From NCBI GenBank assembly GCA_031553875.1, contig JAVBKU010000020.1, forward strand, positions 91,535 through 155,534: a DNA stretch of 64,000 nt, given 5' to 3'. How positions within the stretch are numbered: position 1 is the first letter of the stretch; the number at the start of each line of letters is the position of its first letter. Made by a program: the position numbers and the translations under genes. Below, piece by piece: positions 61,811 through 64,000 of the stretch. The notes beneath the pieces were generated by a model, which was given only the letters and a program-made list of their open reading frames with translations, was not told the origin of the DNA and made no database searches. The DNA comes from JAVBKU01 sp031553875 (GTDB lineage: Bacteria; Bacteroidota; Bacteroidia; Bacteroidales; Rikenellaceae).

Positions 61811-63637
61811 TCAGGAGATCTGCTGCATCTCTATCAGCTTGGCATATATGCCTCCCATAGCCATCAGTTCGGTGTGCGTACCCTGTTCGGCTATGCGCCC
61901 CTGTTCGATGACGATGATATGGTCGGCATTGCTTATGGTGCTGAGCCTGTGGGCTATGACTACCGATGTACGGCCCTTGAGCAGGGAGTTCAGAGCCTCC
62001 TGCACCAGCTTTTCCGATTCGGTGTCGAGGGCCGACGTGGCCTCGTCGAGGATCAGAATGTCGGGATTCTTGAGCACGGCGCGGGCGATGCTCAATCGCT
62101 GCCTCTGGCCGCCCGAGAGCTTCATGCCGCGGTCGCCGATATTGGTCTCGTAGCCGTTATCCGTTTCGTTTATGAACGAATCGGCGTTGGCCACCCGGGC
62201 CGCGTCGCGCACCTCTTCGAGGTTTGCCGACTGCTTGCCCAGCATTATGTTGTGCTTGATGGTGTCGTTGAACAGGATGGTATCCTGTGCTACGATGCCC
62301 ATATGGGCGCGCAGACTCTCCACGGAGTAGTCCCTGAGGTCCACCCCGTCGATAAGTATCTGCCCCTTTGCCGGGTCGTAGAAACGGGGGATAAGGTCTG
62401 AGAGGGTCGATTTACCACCGCCCGAGGGCCCCACGAGCGCCACGGTCTGCCCCTTCTTTACCTTGAACGACACGCCGCCGATGACCTCCTTGTTCTCGTA
62501 CGAGAACCTCACGTCGCGGAATTCTATGCCGTCCTCGAGGCCGGTAAATTCCTTGGCGTTCTTCTTGTTCTTTATGGGGTTGTCGACCTTCAGCAGTCCC
62601 AACACGCGATCACCCGCGGCGATACCCTGGTTGATGGTGCTGAACGAGTCGGTGATGGCCCTCACGGGGCGTGTTATCTGCGAGAAGATGGCTATATAGG
62701 CCATAAAGTCACTGGCTCCCAGCTTGCCGTCCATAACGAGGCTGCCCCCGAATATCAGTATCACCGCCACGGCCGAAATTCCCAGGAATTCGCTCATGGG
62801 CGAGGCTAGCTGCTGTCTCTTGGCCATCTTGAGATGGAGTCGGGACAAGGTGTCGTTGACACTCTTGAACTTGCCTATCGTATATGGAACGGCGTTATAG
62901 GCCTTGATTATCTTGATGCCGGTGAGAGCTTCGTCTAAGAGCGACACCATACTGCCGAATGTTTGCTGCACCTTCGTCGCATTCTTGCGCAGGGCTTTGA
63001 CCACGCCGCCTATTATCAGGGCCGAAATCGGGAGGAACAGGGCTGTGAATATGGTCAGCTCCCACGAGATCTTTATCAGGGCGAACATATAGCCGATGAT
63101 GAGGAACGGCTCGCGGAAAATCACCTGGAGCGTATTGGTGACGCAGAATTGCACCACCTGCACGTCGGACGATATCTTGGCGATGATGTCTCCCTTGCGC
63201 TCGTTGCTGAAGTAGCCCACGTGTAGCTTTATCACGTGGTTGAACACCGTTTCCCTCAGGCGGCGCAGGGTGAATACCTTCATTCCCTCGATCGTCCATT
63301 GGGACAGGTAACGGAATATGTTGCTCAACAGCACCGAACTCACCACGAAAACGCTTAGCATTATCAGCACGTCCATTACGGCGTATTCCGTGCCGTAGAC
63401 GCGGTATAGGGTGTAGTTTATAAGTTTCTGGAAGAAATCGGTGCTGAGAGCGAAATCGGGCATTTCGGTGACGCTGGCCAGCACCCTGTCGCCCGAGAAG
63501 AGAGTGTTGAGGATGGGGATTATCAATACGAAGTTGAACGTGTTGAAAACAGCGTGCAACAGGGTGTAGAAGAAATAGGGGATGGCAAATTTTTCTATTG
63601 GTCTTGCGAATCCGAGAAGCCTCCAGTATGTATTCAT
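61811..63637 (-). CDS. ABC exporter, MsbA-like (fused permease and ATPase)
   Basis: A 608-residue half transporter. The start is the ATG at 63637 (MNTYWRLLGFARP). Six transmembrane helices (about 20-330) are followed by an ATPase domain with Walker A GPSGGGKST near residue 410, signature LSGGQRQR near 515, Walker B ILILDEATSALD and the switch histidine IAHRLST. The family includes MsbA, which flips lipid A, and multidrug exporters. With lptC in the window, an LPS role is plausible but not shown. A -7 box TACTTTTG lies at 63683-63676 on the minus strand. It is flanked by inverted copies C and D of the intergenic repeat. Confidence 0.92.
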   Translation of the reverse strand: MNTYWRLLGFARPIEKFAIPYFFYTLLHAVFNTFNFVLIIPILNTLFSGDRVLASVTEMPDFALSTDFFQKLINYTLYRVYGTEYAVMDVLIMLSVFVVSSVLLSNIFRYLSQWTIEGMKVFTLRRLRETVFNHVIKLHVGYFSNERKGDIIAKISSDVQVVQFCVTNTLQVIFREPFLIIGYMFALIKISWELTIFTALFLPISALIIGGVVKALRKNATKVQQTFGSMVSLLDEALTGIKIIKAYNAVPYTIGKFKSVNDTLSRLHLKMAKRQQLASPMSEFLGISAVAVILIFGGSLVMDGKLGASDFMAYIAIFSQITRPVRAITDSFSTINQGIAAGDRVLGLLKVDNPIKNKKNAKEFTGLEDGIEFRDVRFSYENKEVIGGVSFKVKKGQTVALVGPSGGGKSTLSDLIPRFYDPAKGQILIDGVDLRDYSVESLRAHMGIVAQDTILFNDTIKHNIMLGKQSANLEEVRDAARVANADSFINETDNGYETNIGDRGMKLSGGQRQRLSIARAVLKNPDILILDEATSALDTESEKLVQEALNSLLKGRTSVVIAHRLSTISNADHIIVIEQGRIAEQGTHTELMAMGGIYAKLIEMQQIS

Positions 63638-63675
63638 GCGGGGAACTATTACTTTGATGAAAGTCCGTAAAACGC

Positions 63676-63683
63676 AAAAGTAA
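63676..63683 (-). promoter_or_regulatory. -7 box of the MsbA-like gene promoter
   Basis: TACTTTTG on the minus strand, 39 nt before the start codon. Confidence 0.6.
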
Positions 63684-63809
63684 GGATTTTTCCGGAACAT
63701 CCGCACAATTAATCCGATAACCCGCTCGCGGCGGGAGCCTCCCGGCCCATGGAGTGTCTGCCGACACACGGATAGGATCTGTTTTTTGCATAAGGTAGTT
63801 TAATTTTCA

Positions 63810-63826
63810 AAGCGCCTTTGGCGCTT
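63810..63826. repeat. Hairpin next to repeat copy D
   Basis: AAGCGCC, 3-nt loop, GGCGCTT, followed by GCCCTCC. The similar AAGCGTCC/GGACGCTT with GCCTTCC is found at 44156-44174 before copy B. Confidence 0.6.
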
Positions 63827-63827
63827 G

Positions 63828-64000
63828 CCCTCCGCCAATTGTGGATATTCACGCCCGGACAGGGGTCGAGGGAATCCGTTAAAAAACGACGCTGTGTCTA
63901 ACGACTGTTAGCGGGGACGAAGGTCCCGCTAAAAAGGAGGAGTTCGACGTTTTAGGATGTACGAAGACCCCTGTCAGTGAATATCCGCAGGCGGCACTTT
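63828..64000 (+). repeat. Intergenic repeat family, copy D (cut by window end)
   Basis: Almost identical to copy A from TCCGCCAATTG to GGCGGCACTTT; the five or so differences are single bases or one small gap. The GTACC palindrome would follow beyond the window. With the promoter box and hairpin it fills the 363-bp end region; no gene is visible. Confidence 0.88.

Overview
The window looks like a chromosomal segment of a moderately GC-rich member of the Bacteroidales. The evidence is the -7 promoter boxes of the TAnnTTTG type in front of many genes, the family-specific gene sets (DUF4271-hemD-rnpA-yidD; coaX-outer membrane protein-TPR-lptC-CNNM-ppiD), an Oar-type TonB-dependent receptor, an HU/SPOR fusion protein and a patatin-barrel outer membrane protein. 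A genus such as Alistipes or another Rikenellaceae member is possible but cannot be fixed from the sequence alone. Almost everything is core genome; no prophage, integrase, transposase or CRISPR array was seen.

Layout. 1-12.3 kb: priA (cut by the window edge), a heparinase II/III-like lyase, uvrC, a large outer membrane protein with an HExxH motif, a SUI1-like factor, an orphan DUF4435 (TOPRIM-like) gene, pfkA and a TonB-C-like secreted protein. 12.3-24.6 kb, all on the minus strand: glnS, nadA, a 635-bp AT-rich gene-free region, thiC, three parS-like sites, mnmG, ybeY, a degenerate EnvC-like LytM protein, a TPR protein, an FMN reductase and pheS. 24.6-36 kb: patatin-barrel protein, GNAT, GtrA, a CtpA-like protease, lgt with an HU/SPOR gene, ribE, an S24-like repressor, tRNA-Arg(CCG) and trxB. 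36-52.7 kb, plus strand: LysM/M23 lipoprotein, leuS, tsaE, mfd, then the envelope operon coaX to ppiD. 52.8-64 kb, minus strand: a family 2 glycosyltransferase, an Oar-like receptor, yidD, rnpA, hemD, DUF4271, a histidine kinase and an MsbA-like ABC exporter.

Two non-coding signals stand out. First, three 16-bp palindromes matching the ParB-binding site parS sit in the 113-bp gap between mnmG and thiC, and 1.5 kb away lies the AT-rich region with DnaA-box-like 9-mers. Together with mnmG (gidA) this suggests an origin-proximal segment. Second, a roughly 200-bp intergenic repeat occurs in several copies (32.9, 44.2-44.6, 61.6 and 63.8 kb). It has paired terminal arms, a central hairpin whose two sides change together between copies, and a terminal palindrome beginning GTACC. 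Two near-identical inverted copies flank the MsbA-like gene.

Functionally the window mixes translation and tRNA modification (glnS, leuS, pheS, mnmG, tsaE, rnpA), DNA repair and restart (priA, uvrC, mfd), cofactor synthesis (nadA, thiC, ribE, coaX, hemD) and envelope construction (lgt, lptC, msbA-like, EnvC-like, M23/LysM, ppiD, several outer membrane barrels).
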